Source of the DNA: Actinoplanes derwentensis
GTDB lineage: Bacteria; Actinomycetota; Actinomycetes; Mycobacteriales; Micromonosporaceae
DNA length: 64,000 nucleotides
Reading direction: 5' to 3'
Assembly: GCF_900104725.1 (NCBI RefSeq)
Contig: NZ_LT629758.1
Coordinates: forward strand, 3,844,001-3,908,000
Part shown: positions 51,648 to 60,352 of the stretch, in pieces
Layout of the letters: each line of letters opens with the position of its first letter
How positions within the stretch are numbered: position 1 is the stretch's first letter
Translations under genes and position numbers: made by a program
The notes under the pieces: generated by a model
What the model saw: only the letters and a program-made list of their open reading frames with translations
The model's database searches: none
Told to the model about the DNA's origin: nothing

Positions 51648-52368
51648 GCCGCAGCCGGGCTCCGGCGCTGTCCATGTGGCGGCTCATCGCCTGGGCGGCC
51701 GCCTCGGGATCGCGGGCTCGCACACCCTCCAGGATGGCCCGGTGCTCGGCGATCGTGATCTTGGCGTGGTCGGCGTCGTTCAGGGCGCGCTCGACCCAGA
51801 CCCGAATCAGCGAGCGGACACTCTGGAGGATGTCCCGTAGCAGCTCGTTACCCGCGATGACGGCGAGTTCCTGATGGAACAGCATGTCCGCGGTGACGAA
51901 ATGGTGGAAGTCGCCGAGGCTGTGCTCCATCGTGTCCAGATGGTCGGCCAGCCGGCGCAGCGAGCCGTCGGTGACGTTCCCGGCGGCTAGACGGGCGGCC
52001 TGGGTCTCCAGACCGTGCCGGACCTCGATCAGTTCGCGGGTCTTGTCCGCGTGCAGCAGGATGCCCCAGGACAGGGTCTGCGGCAGCAGCTCTGACGTGC
52101 TGCCGCGCAGGTAGGTGCCGGAGCCGGGGCGGACCTCGACGATGCCGAGGATCTCCAGAGCGGCCAGCGCCTCCCGCACCGCGGACCGGCCGACGCCCAT
52201 CAGGGTGGACAGCTGACGCTCGGCAGGCAACCGATCACCTTCGGCCACGGCCCCGCTGTGAATGTAATCCAGCAGGCGGCGGGCCACCTCGGCCATCGCG
52301 GTCGGGCTCTTGATCGTGCCGCCGAGCGCGGCACTCAGCTCGGCGTCGAAAGCCGGGGGCGTCACCAT
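51625..52368 (-). CDS. GntR-family regulator (FadR subfamily), likely repressor of the apionate operon
   Basis: 247 residues from ATG 52368 (an ATG at 52392 would put the start in the operator region). N-terminal winged helix-turn-helix with PAERQLSTLMGVGRSAVREAL, then an all-helical FCD ligand domain (RHGLETQAARLAA, FHQELAVIAGN, EHRAILEGVRARD) with the His/Asp residues that usually bind a metal and an acidic sugar ligand. It diverges from the transporter gene of the apionate operon, and a GTCAACCGGTTGAC palindrome lies in the 123-bp gap. Derepression by an apionate-type acid is the inference. Confidence 0.88.
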   Translation of the reverse strand: MVTPPAFDAELSAALGGTIKSPTAMAEVARRLLDYIHSGAVAEGDRLPAERQLSTLMGVGRSAVREALAALEILGIVEVRPGSGTYLRGSTSELLPQTLSWGILLHADKTRELIEVRHGLETQAARLAAGNVTDGSLRRLADHLDTMEHSLGDFHHFVTADMLFHQELAVIAGNELLRDILQSVRSLIRVWVERALNDADHAKITIAEHRAILEGVRARDPEAAAQAMSRHMDSAGARLRPTLPGGE

Positions 52369-52385
52369 GCGCTGAGCATACCAAC

Positions 52386-52417
52386 TGGTCAACCAAAAAA
52401 TTGGTCAACCGGTTGAC
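52386..52417. promoter_or_regulatory. GntR operator region: TGGTCAACC direct repeat plus GTCAACCGGTTGAC palindrome
   Basis: TGGTCAACC occurs at 52386-52394 and again at 52402-52410; the second forms a perfect 14-bp palindrome at 52404-52417. It lies between the divergent GntR and MFS genes and fits the short palindromic sites of FadR-subfamily regulators. Confidence 0.65.
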
Positions 52418-52491
52418 AGGTGCGATGCAAATCATGACGATGGCGTTACCGCTTCGTTCCACCAGGAGTCATGTCATGTAAGGAGTTCCTC

Positions 52492-53868
52492 TTGACCAGC
52501 ACGTCGACCGCCTCATCGGCGCCGTCCGCAGTCGAGAAATCAGCGATCCGCAAGGTCGCTGTTCGCCTGGTCCCCTTCGTTGCACTCATGTTCTTCATCA
52601 ATTACCTCGACCGCACCGCGATCGGGTTCGCAGCACCCAACGGGATGAACGACGACCTGGCCCTCACGGCAGCTCAGTACGGTTTCGCCTCGGGTGTCTT
52701 CTTCATCGGCTACATCCTGCTGGAGGTCCCCAGCAACCTCGCGCTGCACAAGTTCGGGGCCCGGCGCTGGCTCGCCCGGATCATGGTCACCTGGGGCATC
52801 GTCGCGGTGCTGTTCACCTGGGTCGGGTCGTTCACCCAGCTGAGCTGGCTACGCTTCCTGCTCGGTGTGGCCGAGGCCGGCTTCTTCCCCGGCGCGATCC
52901 TGTTCCTCAGCCTCTGGGTCCCGGCCCGCTACCGCAGCCGGATCCTCGGCCTGTTCTACCTGGCACAGCCGCTCACCAGCGTGATCGGCGCACCGCTGGC
53001 CGGCTGGCTGATGAGCCACGACGGCGCCTTCTTCGGCCTCGAGGGCTGGCGCTTCATGTTCCTCGGCGTCGGCCTGCCGGCCATCGTCATCGGCGTGGTC
53101 GCCTGGTTCTACCTGGCCGACTCCCCCAAGCAGGCCAAGTGGCTCACCCCCGCCGAGCAGGAGTGGCTGACCACCGAACTGGCCGTCGAAGCCAGGAGCA
53201 AGGGCGCCGACGACACCGGCGGACACGGCCTCGCCGGGCTGAAGGCCGCGTTCAGCAGCGGCCGGGTCTGGACTCTCAGCTTCATCTACTTCGGCTTCAT
53301 CTACGGCCTCTACACCCTCGCGTTCTTCCTGCCGACGATCATCGCGGACTTCCAGGAACAGTTCGGCGTGAAGTTCGACCTGATCGACAAGGGCCTGATC
53401 ACCGCCATCCCGTACGTCCCGGCGGCGATCGCGCTCTACCTGGCCACCCGGCACGCCACCAAACACGGGGTCAAGCCCGGCCACATCGCCATCCCGGCAG
53501 CCGTCGGCGCGGTCAGCATCCCGCTCGCGCTGTTCGCCGGCTCGCCGACCCTGACCATCGCGGTCCTCGCGATCACCGCCTGCTCGATCTTCGCCGCTCT
53601 GCCCAACTTCTGGACCGTGCCCACGCAGTTCCTCGCGGGTGCCGCCGCGGCGGCCGGTATCGCCCTGATCAACACGATGGGCAACCTGGCCGGTTTCGCC
53701 GCCCCGTACATCACCGGCGAACTGGCCGACCTCAACGGCGGCGACTACAAGGTGGCGTTCTTCGTCGTCGGCGCGTTCATGCTGCTCAGTTCGGTGCTGA
53801 TGGTGGCGCTGAGCCGCCGGGGCCGGATCGCCGCCGACGACCAGGCCCCGGTTCCGGCCGGGCACTGA
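52492..53868 (+). CDS. MFS transporter of the anion:cation symporter type (putative apionate importer)
   Basis: 458 residues from TTG 52492, chosen because AAGGAG sits 6 bp upstream; an ATG at 52471 has a site only 2 bp away. Twelve hydrophobic segments and the ACS/phthalate-permease signatures are visible: LMFFINYLDRTAIGFA, FASGVFFIGYILLEVPSNL and WLTPAEQEWL in the central loop. Relatives import hexuronates, tartrate, galactonate and other sugar acids by proton symport. As first gene of the apionate operon it probably imports D-apionate. Confidence 0.88.
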   Translation: MTSTSTASSAPSAVEKSAIRKVAVRLVPFVALMFFINYLDRTAIGFAAPNGMNDDLALTAAQYGFASGVFFIGYILLEVPSNLALHKFGARRWLARIMVTWGIVAVLFTWVGSFTQLSWLRFLLGVAEAGFFPGAILFLSLWVPARYRSRILGLFYLAQPLTSVIGAPLAGWLMSHDGAFFGLEGWRFMFLGVGLPAIVIGVVAWFYLADSPKQAKWLTPAEQEWLTTELAVEARSKGADDTGGHGLAGLKAAFSSGRVWTLSFIYFGFIYGLYTLAFFLPTIIADFQEQFGVKFDLIDKGLITAIPYVPAAIALYLATRHATKHGVKPGHIAIPAAVGAVSIPLALFAGSPTLTIAVLAITACSIFAALPNFWTVPTQFLAGAAAAAGIALINTMGNLAGFAAPYITGELADLNGGDYKVAFFVVGAFMLLSSVLMVALSRRGRIAADDQAPVPAGH

Positions 53869-53893
53869 ACCCACTCCCCCTGGAAGGACCGTA

Positions 53894-55633
53894 ATGACCC
53901 GTCTGTTCAACGACCCCGCGGCGTTCGCCGACGAGATGACCGAAGGCTTCGTGGCCGCCAACGGCCGCTGGGTGCGGCACACCTCCGGTGGAGTGGTCCG
54001 CAGCACGGCCACCCCGCCCGGCACCGTCGCGGTGGTCGTGGGCGGCGGGTCCGGGCACTACCCGGCCTTCGCCGGCCTGGTCGGCCAGGGCCTGGCCAGC
54101 GCCGCCGTGATCGGCAACGTGTTCGCTTCACCGTCGGCGCAGCAGGTCACCGCGGTCAGTAAGGCCGCCGACCACGGGGGCGGCGTTCTGCTGGCGTACG
54201 GAAACTACGCCGGCGACTGCCTCAACTTCGACGCCGCGCAGGAACGCCTGCGCGGCGCCGGGATCCGGGTGGAGACCGTCCGGGTCACCGACGACATCTT
54301 CAGCGCCCCCGACGCCGAACGGCACAAACGCCGTGGCATCGCCGGTGACCTGGTCGTCTTCAAGGTCGCCGGAGCGGCCGCCGACGAAGGGATGCCCCTG
54401 GAGGTGGTGTCCGCGCTGGCGAACCGGGCCAACGACCGCACCCGCAGCATGGGCGTGGCGTTCTCCGGGTGCACGCTGCCCGGCGCCGGCACCCCGCTGT
54501 TCACCGTGCCCGACGGCAAGATGGCGATCGGCCTGGGCATCCACGGCGAACCCGGATTCGCCGAGGCCGACCTGCCGACCGCCGACGAACTGGCCACCCT
54601 GCTCGTCGAGCGGCTGCTGACCGAACTGCCCGACGGTGTCGTGACGGCGTCCGGCGCCCGGGTGGCCGTCCTGCTCAACGGGCTCGGCTCGGTCAAACAG
54701 GAAGAACTGTTCGTGGTGTACCGCCGGGTGAACCACCTGCTCGGCGCGGCCGGCCTGACCGTAGTGGCGCCCGAAGTCGGCGAACTGTGCACCAGCTTCG
54801 ACATGGCCGGTGTCTCGCTGACCCTGACCTGGCTGGACGACGACCTGGAACGGCTCTGGACCGCACCCGCCGACACTCCGGCCTTCCACCGGGGCGCGAT
54901 CCACTCGACCGTCGCGGACACGACCGAGACGCTCTCCGAACTCGCCGCCGAACTACCCCAGGGCAGCCCCGCCTCGCAGGCGGCGGCCGCCCGTGTCGTC
55001 GCGGTCCTGACCGCCGCCCGGGACGTCGTCGACGCCAACGTCGACGACCTCGGCCGCATCGACGCGGTAGCCGGCGACGGTGACCACGGCATCGGCATGC
55101 AACGCGGCATCAAAGCCGCGGTCGACGCGGCAGCGGACGCCCAGCGGCGACGGGCCGGTGCCGGAACCGTCCTGATCGAAGCAGCCGACGCCTGGTCCGA
55201 CCGGGCCGGCGGCACCTCCGGCGCGCTCTGGGGCATCGCCCTGCGGCGCATCGGCCAGGCCCTCGGCGACCAGGACCACCCCACGCCTGAGGTGATGGCC
55301 GCGGCGGTCCGCGCGGCCCGCGACGGCATCTGCGACATCGGCGGCGCTCAGCTCGGCGACAAGACCATGGTCGACGTGCTGATCCCGCTCGACGAATCCT
55401 TCGCCGCGGCAGTCGCCGACGGCGCGTCCGTGACCGGCGCCTGGGGTGTCGCCGCGGACGCCGCCGAGAGGGCGGCCGAAGCCACGAAGAACCTGCTTCC
55501 GCGGATGGGCCGGGCCCGGCCCCACGCGGAGAAGAGCCTGGGCACCCCCGACGCCGGCGCGGTCTCGATGAGCCTGATCGCCCGCACCGTGCACACCGTG
55601 CTCAGCACCCCTGCGACAACGACCGGAGAGTGA
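53894..55633 (+). CDS. lerK: DhaK-DhaL fused kinase, probable L-erythrulose kinase
   Basis: A 579-residue single-chain dihydroxyacetone-kinase-family enzyme. DhaK part (1-~330): [25 protein letters not shown] and the covalent-substrate His in GLGIHGEPG. DhaL part (~380-579): [13 protein letters not shown] metal/ATP motif and [15 protein letters not shown]-dependent DhaK-DhaL fusions phosphorylate C3-C4 ketoses. In this context, between an apionate importer and tetrose phosphate isomerases, L-erythrulose is the expected substrate giving L-erythrulose 1-phosphate. General glycerone kinase activity is the alternative. Confidence 0.85.
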   Translation: MTRLFNDPAAFADEMTEGFVAANGRWVRHTSGGVVRSTATPPGTVAVVVGGGSGHYPAFAGLVGQGLASAAVIGNVFASPSAQQVTAVSKAADHGGGVLLAYGNYAGDCLNFDAAQERLRGAGIRVETVRVTDDIFSAPDAERHKRRGIAGDLVVFKVAGAAADEGMPLEVVSALANRANDRTRSMGVAFSGCTLPGAGTPLFTVPDGKMAIGLGIHGEPGFAEADLPTADELATLLVERLLTELPDGVVTASGARVAVLLNGLGSVKQEELFVVYRRVNHLLGAAGLTVVAPEVGELCTSFDMAGVSLTLTWLDDDLERLWTAPADTPAFHRGAIHSTVADTTETLSELAAELPQGSPASQAAAARVVAVLTAARDVVDANVDDLGRIDAVAGDGDHGIGMQRGIKAAVDAAADAQRRRAGAGTVLIEAADAWSDRAGGTSGALWGIALRRIGQALGDQDHPTPEVMAAAVRAARDGICDIGGAQLGDKTMVDVLIPLDESFAAAVADGASVTGAWGVAADAAERAAEATKNLLPRMGRARPHAEKSLGTPDAGAVSMSLIARTVHTVLSTPATTTGE

Positions 55634-55641
55634 GCACCCCG

Positions 55642-56094
55642 ATGAGCAAGTTTCGTATCGTAGTCGGCGCCGACGAGGCGGGCTTCGCCTACAAGGAGGC
55701 CCTCAAGGCGGACCTGGCCGCGAACGACCTCGTGGAGACCGTGGTCGACGTGGCCGACACGCCGGATCACTCGTACCCGAGCGTGGCGATCGCCGCCGCC
55801 GAGATGGTCGCCGCCGGTAAGGCCGACCGGGCGCTGCTGGTCTGCGGCACCGGACTGGGCGTGGCGATCGCGGCCAACAAGGTGGCCGGCATCCGGGCCG
55901 TCACCGCACACGACAGCTTCTCGGTCGAACGCTCGATCCTGTCGAACAACGCCCAGGTGCTCACGTTCGGGCAGCGTGTCGTCGGCCTGGAACTGGCCCG
56001 CCGGCTGGCCCGCGAGTGGCTGACCTACACCTTCGACGAGACCTCGGCCTCGGCCGGCAAGGTCGCGCTCATCGAGAAGTACGAGTGCGCATGA
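55642..56094 (+). CDS. derI: RpiB/LacAB-family isomerase, probable D-erythrulose-4-phosphate isomerase
   Basis: 150 residues from ATG 55642; a GTG at 55630 overlapping the kinase stop (GTGA) is also possible. RpiB-fold features: [16 protein letters not shown] (the usual DHAG replaced by DEAG), [12 protein letters not shown], active-site Cys in [16 protein letters not shown] and Ser/Asn in [12 protein letters not shown]. The family interconverts aldose and ketose phosphates. Operon context assigns D-erythrulose 4-phosphate to D-erythrose 4-phosphate. Confidence 0.83.
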   Translation: MSKFRIVVGADEAGFAYKEALKADLAANDLVETVVDVADTPDHSYPSVAIAAAEMVAAGKADRALLVCGTGLGVAIAANKVAGIRAVTAHDSFSVERSILSNNAQVLTFGQRVVGLELARRLAREWLTYTFDETSASAGKVALIEKYECA

Positions 56095-56852
56095 CCCGGA
56101 CTCTCGGTGTCAGCCTGAAGATGTACTTCGGGTACGACCAGACACTGCGCTGGTCCCGCACGGTCGCCGACCTGCTCGGCAACCACCCGGCCCTGGTCGC
56201 GGGCGACGTACGGCTGTTCCTGCTCCCGTCGTTCCCGGCCCTTCCAGCAGTTGCCGGCATCCTGCGCGGCACGCCGATCACGGCGGGCGCGCAGAACCTG
56301 GCCGCCGCCGACAGCGGCGCGTGGACCGGTGAGGTCAGTGGCGTCTTCCTGCGCGAGGCCGGCGCCCGCTACGTCGAGGTCGGTCACGCCGAACGGCGCA
56401 CCCACTTCGGCGAGACCGAGGAGGTGGTGGCCGACAAGACCGCCGCCGCCCTGCGCGCCGGGCTGACCCCGGTGCTCTGCCTCGGTGAGCGGGATCGGAT
56501 GCCGGTCGCCCAGGCCGTCACCGAGTGCCGTCGTCAGCTCATCGACGCACTGCAGACCAGCCGGCGGTTCGGTCTCGGCGGTTCGCTGATCCTCGCCTAC
56601 GAGCCGTTCTGGGCGATCGGCGCTGCGCAACCCGCGTCGGACGAGCACATCACGGGGGTGTGCACGGCCCTGCGGGACACGGTGGCGCAGGAGTCGGCGC
56701 ACCCGGACAGCTCGGTCATCTACGGCGGCAGCGCGGGACCGGGCCTGGCCACCCGCCTGGGCGGCGGCGTCGACGGGCTGTTCCTGGGACGGTTCGCCCA
56801 CGACCCGGAGGCCCTGGTCAAGGTGGTCGAGGAGACGGCGGCCCGGGCATGA
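56091..56852 (+). CDS. lerI: Triosephosphate-isomerase-family enzyme, probable L-erythrulose-1-phosphate isomerase
   Basis: 253 residues; the ATG overlaps the preceding stop (ATGA). TIM catalytic residues are conserved: Lys in VSLKMYFG, His in [11 protein letters not shown], Glu in AYEPFWAIG, and a phosphate loop in YGGSAGPG. The first block differs from housekeeping TIM (usually NWK), as expected for a paralogue acting on C4 substrates. Predicted to interconvert L-erythrulose 1-phosphate and D-erythrulose 4-phosphate. Confidence 0.83.
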   Translation: MTRTLGVSLKMYFGYDQTLRWSRTVADLLGNHPALVAGDVRLFLLPSFPALPAVAGILRGTPITAGAQNLAAADSGAWTGEVSGVFLREAGARYVEVGHAERRTHFGETEEVVADKTAAALRAGLTPVLCLGERDRMPVAQAVTECRRQLIDALQTSRRFGLGGSLILAYEPFWAIGAAQPASDEHITGVCTALRDTVAQESAHPDSSVIYGGSAGPGLATRLGGGVDGLFLGRFAHDPEALVKVVEETAARA

Positions 56853-57634
56853 CGATCGGGCTGAGCACGTACGCGTTCTTCTGGCAGTGGCACTCGACCG
56901 CCCCTGATCCGATCAGCCTGGACACGATGCTGGAGCGGACCGCGGCACTCGGCGTGGAACTGTTCCAGATCTGCGACTACCCGTTGATCGAGGAAGCCGA
57001 CTTGGCCTCGGTCAAACGTACGGCCGATGGCCTGGGAATTGCTCTTGAGCTGGGAACGCGGGGCCTCTCACCGGAACATCTCCAGAGATATCTGGACATC
57101 GCGCAGCGGCTGGACGTCACCGTGGTCCGCAGCATGTTCAACACGGTCGGTCACCGGCCGAGCTTGGACGAGGCGATCGACCTGCTCGGCGCGGCGATTC
57201 CGGACTACGAGCGGGCCGGCGTGACAGTGGCGCTGGAGACCTACGAGCAGGTCCCGACGCCGACCGTGGTCGCCGCCGTCGAAGCCGTCGGATCGGCGAA
57301 CCTGGGCATCTGCCTGGACCCGGCGAACAGTGTCGCCGCGCTGGAGCATCCGCGGGACACCATCGAGCGCACCAGAAATCACGTCAAGAACATCCACGTC
57401 AAGGACTTCTCCTTCACCCGTAGGAACGGCTGGGTCGGCTTCACGCTGGCCGGCTGCCCGCTGGGCGAAGGGCTCCTCGACTACGACCACATGATCGACG
57501 CGGTCCGCCCGGCGGACGGCGTCAACCAGATCATCGAGCACTGGGTGCCCTGGCAGGGCGACCCGGAGACCACGAGTCAGCTCGAGAACCGCTGGACCGA
57601 CCACAACCTGGACTACCTGAGGAGCCGGAAATGA
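56849..57634 (+). CDS. oiaC: Sugar phosphate isomerase/epimerase-family TIM barrel, probable 3-oxo-isoapionate decarboxylase
   Basis: 261 residues; the ATG overlaps the preceding stop. Xylose-isomerase-like barrel with a metal site formed by Glu in VALETYEQ, Asp in GICLDPANS, His in IHVKDFSF and Glu in IIEHWVPW. The EHWVPW and KDFSF blocks are what I would expect for the OiaC group, which decarboxylates 3-oxo-isoapionate to L-erythrulose. Assignment rests on operon context plus fold; other epimerases of the family cannot be excluded. Confidence 0.78.
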   Translation: MTIGLSTYAFFWQWHSTAPDPISLDTMLERTAALGVELFQICDYPLIEEADLASVKRTADGLGIALELGTRGLSPEHLQRYLDIAQRLDVTVVRSMFNTVGHRPSLDEAIDLLGAAIPDYERAGVTVALETYEQVPTPTVVAAVEAVGSANLGICLDPANSVAALEHPRDTIERTRNHVKNIHVKDFSFTRRNGWVGFTLAGCPLGEGLLDYDHMIDAVRPADGVNQIIEHWVPWQGDPETTSQLENRWTDHNLDYLRSRK

Positions 57635-58479
57635 AGCTGACCATCGCTGTAGTGGGTGCCGGCGGCAAGATGGGCATGCGCGTGTCCAACAACCTGATGC
57701 GCAGCGAGCACACCGTCTTCTACGCGGAGAACTCCCCCGCCGGCCAACAGCGCACCGTCGACGCCGGCCGGGTCGTCACCGCGACCGACGAGGCCGTCAA
57801 GGACGCCGACGTGGTCATCCTGTCGGTGCCGGACATCGCGCTCGGCCCGGTCTCCGCCGCGGTCGTGCCGCAGCTTCGGCCCGGTGCGATCGTGCTGACC
57901 CTGGACCCGGCGGCCGCGTACGCGAACCTGCTGTTCCAGCGCGAGGACGTGGAGTACGCGGTGGCCCACCCTTGTCACCCGTCGGTCTTCCTGCAGCGCA
58001 AGACCAAGGCGGAGCTGGAGGACACCTTCGGTGGCATCGCCGCGCCGCAGGACGTGGTGGCCGCGCTGGAGTCCGGCTCCACGGAAGTCCAGCAGACGGC
58101 CGAAACGGTCATCAAGCTGATGTACGCGCCGGTCCTGGACGTGCACTGGGTGACCGTCAAGCAGCTCGCCTACCTGGAGCCGACCCTGGTCGAGGTGGTG
58201 GCCTGCATGATCGGTTCGCTGCTGAACGAGGCTCTGCGGGAGACCGTCGACACCGTCGGCGTGCCGGAGCCGGCCGCCCGCGCCATGCTGATGGGTCACG
58301 TGCAGGTGGCGCTGGCCAACGGCCTGCGCGGCGACAACCCGTTCTCGGACGCCTGCCTGATCGCGATGGACTACGGCCGCGACAAGATCATCAAGGACGA
58401 CTGGAAGTCCATCTTCAACGACGCCGAGCTGGACAGCGTCCTCAAGAAGATGCTGCACCTGGACCACATCGACCGCTGA
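57631..58479 (+). CDS. apnO: NAD-dependent dehydrogenase with phosphogluconate-dehydrogenase-type C-terminus, probable D-apionate oxidoisomerase
   Basis: 282 residues; 4-bp overlap with the upstream gene. N-terminal Rossmann domain with VVGAGGKMGMRVSNNL, then VVILSVPD and VAHPCHPSVF, and a helical C-terminal domain (YAPVLDVHWVTVKQLAYLEPTLVEV). This is the family of ApnO, which oxidises and rearranges D-apionate to 3-oxo-isoapionate. The operon holds every later enzyme, which supports the assignment. Last gene; a hairpin at 58496-58536 follows inside the convergent kinase gene. Confidence 0.82.
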   Translation: MKLTIAVVGAGGKMGMRVSNNLMRSEHTVFYAENSPAGQQRTVDAGRVVTATDEAVKDADVVILSVPDIALGPVSAAVVPQLRPGAIVLTLDPAAAYANLLFQREDVEYAVAHPCHPSVFLQRKTKAELEDTFGGIAAPQDVVAALESGSTEVQQTAETVIKLMYAPVLDVHWVTVKQLAYLEPTLVEVVACMIGSLLNEALRETVDTVGVPEPAARAMLMGHVQVALANGLRGDNPFSDACLIAMDYGRDKIIKDDWKSIFNDAELDSVLKKMLHLDHIDR

Positions 58480-58482
58480 TCT

Positions 58483-59544
58483 TTATTGGGGGAACGCGAC
58501 CTCCACCGTCAGGCCGTCCCTGCCGGTGGAGGTCGCGGTGATCAGCCCGTCGTGGGCCTGGGTGATGGATCGGGCGATGGACAGGCCCAGCCCGGCCCCG
58601 CCGCTGTGATCGATACGGGTACCCGCCCGCCGCCGGAACGGCTCGAACAGGGCGGCCACCTCTTCCGGCGGCACGTCCTCACCGGTGTTGACCACGGCCA
58701 GGGCCGGATCGGCGCCGACCCGCACATCGATCGTTCCGCCCGGCCGGTTGTACTTGATCGCGTTCTGCACCAGGTTCGTGACCAGCCGTTCCAGCAGGAT
58801 CCGCTCGCCGAGAACGGTCCGCGGCGTCAGCTCGCTGGTGACCGTCACTCCCGCCTCGGCGGCCCGGCCCCGGTGCGCCTTCAGCACCTCGGCGGTGATC
58901 TCGTCGAGCCGCAGCGGAGTCCGGGCCATCAGGCCGCGGTCGCTCTCGCTGAGCACCAGCAGGCCCTCGATCAGGCGTTCGTTGCGCACGTTGGTGTCCA
59001 GCAGCTGCCCGGTGAGCAGTTCCAGCTGTTCCCCGGTCAACTCCTCGGCCATGCTCACCTCGATCAGGGTGCGCTGCACGGCGAGCGGAGTGCGCAGTTC
59101 GTGCGAGGCGTCGGCCGCGAACCGGCGCTGCGCCTCGTAGCCGACGGCGATCCGGTCCATCATCTCGTCGACGGCCCGGCCGAGGGCCGCCAGTTCGTCT
59201 CGGCTCTTCCCCGGCCGCAGCCGGTGGCCGAGGTTCTGCGGCCCGGCGGCGGCGATCACCGGGACCAGGTCCCGCAGCGGGCGCAGGCACCACCTCACCA
59301 GCGGATAGCAGAACGCCAGGATCGCCGCGAGCACCAGCACCAGCAGGACCAGGCCGGGAAGACTCGGGAACCGGTAGAGCAGCGTGCACCCGAGTGGCGT
59401 GTCCGCGTCCGGCGCCCACAACGGTTCCGGGCAGGAGAAGGTCTGGTACTGGTCGAGCAGCCGCAGAAGCTGGTCCGCGGCCCACGGCGCGGCCTGTGCC
59501 ACGACCAGGACGATCGCGCAGAGCAGCAGCACCCGCCGTCTCAT
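58483..59544 (-). CDS. OmpR-type sensor histidine kinase
   Basis: 353 residues from ATG 59544, which overlaps the regulator stop (ATGA). Two membrane helices flank a ~45-residue external loop with two cysteines (TFSCPEPLW, PLGCTLL), then HAMP, HisKA with phospho-acceptor His in DASHELRTPLAVQ near residue 140 and a HATPase domain (VQNAIKYN, GGAGLGLSIARSI). The small cysteine-bearing sensor loop suggests detection of redox state or a small ligand. Partner: the adjacent regulator. Confidence 0.9.
   Translation of the reverse strand: MRRRVLLLCAIVLVVAQAAPWAADQLLRLLDQYQTFSCPEPLWAPDADTPLGCTLLYRFPSLPGLVLLVLVLAAILAFCYPLVRWCLRPLRDLVPVIAAAGPQNLGHRLRPGKSRDELAALGRAVDEMMDRIAVGYEAQRRFAADASHELRTPLAVQRTLIEVSMAEELTGEQLELLTGQLLDTNVRNERLIEGLLVLSESDRGLMARTPLRLDEITAEVLKAHRGRAAEAGVTVTSELTPRTVLGERILLERLVTNLVQNAIKYNRPGGTIDVRVGADPALAVVNTGEDVPPEEVAALFEPFRRRAGTRIDHSGGAGLGLSIARSITQAHDGLITATSTGRDGLTVEVAFPQ
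58496..58536. terminator. Perfect 13-bp hairpin after apnO, inside the 3' end of the convergent kinase gene
   Basis: GCGACCTCCACCG and CGGTGGAGGTCGC arms with a 15-nt loop, 17 bp after the apnO stop. It encodes kinase residues near the C-terminus on the other strand, so coding sequence doubles as the terminator of the apionate operon. Confidence 0.65.
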
Positions 59545-60200
59545 GCGCCCAGCCGGTATCCGGCCCGGCGGACGGTGTGCAGCAGGGGCGGGTCGCCGAG
59601 TTTGCGGCGCAACGTCATCACCGTCATCCGTACCGTGTTGGTGAACGGGTCGGCGTGTTCGTCCCACGCCTGTTCCAGCAGGTCCTCGGAGCTGACCACC
59701 CGGCCGCCGACCCGCAGCAGCACGTGCAGGACCGCGAACTCCTTCGACGACAGCGCCAGCACCCGCCCGTCCCGCGACGCGGTGTGCCGGGTGCTGTCCA
59801 GCACGACACCGTCCTGTTCCAGGATCGGCGGCAGCGCCGGGGTGGACCGCCGGGACAGCGCCAGGACCCGGGCGGCCAGTTCCGCGAACGCGAACGGCTT
59901 GGTCAGGTAGTCGTCGGCGCCGAGCCCGAGCCCTTCGACCCGGTCCCGGATGCCGGCCGCGGCGGTCAGCAGCAGGATCTTGGTGGTCGCGCCGGAGTCG
60001 ACGATCCACCGGCACAGCTCGTCACCGGTGCGGCCGGGCATGTCCCGGTCGAGCACGGCTACGTCATAGCGGTTCACCCCGAGACGATCAAAGGCCGCTT
60101 CGCCGTCGTACGCCACGTCAACGGCCATCGACAGCCGCCGCAACCCCTGCGCCACCGTGTCGGCGAGCAGCCGTTCGTCGTCCGCCACCAGCACCCGCAT
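59541..60200 (-). CDS. OmpR/PhoB-type response regulator
   Basis: 219 residues. The receiver domain has acidic residues in VLVADDERLL, phospho-acceptor Asp in YDVAVLDRDMPGRTG and Lys in DDYLTKPFAF; the winged-helix DNA-binding domain contains LSSKEFAVLHVLL and ends with HTVRRAGYRLG. First gene of the two-component operon, divergent from the protease gene. Targets unknown. Confidence 0.92.
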   Translation of the reverse strand: MRVLVADDERLLADTVAQGLRRLSMAVDVAYDGEAAFDRLGVNRYDVAVLDRDMPGRTGDELCRWIVDSGATTKILLLTAAAGIRDRVEGLGLGADDYLTKPFAFAELAARVLALSRRSTPALPPILEQDGVVLDSTRHTASRDGRVLALSSKEFAVLHVLLRVGGRVVSSEDLLEQAWDEHADPFTNTVRMTVMTLRRKLGDPPLLHTVRRAGYRLGA

Positions 60201-60352
60201 TCTCTCGCCCCCGTCGGCTCCCGGCTTCTCGCCGTCGGCCAGGTTCGCACACCGTTCGTCAACGGTGGATAAAGACGCCGATGACGGTCACCGGACACGC
60301 CGGTGGGAACTATGAGGCTGATTCTGCCCAGCGAAGGTACGGACGGTCCCCC

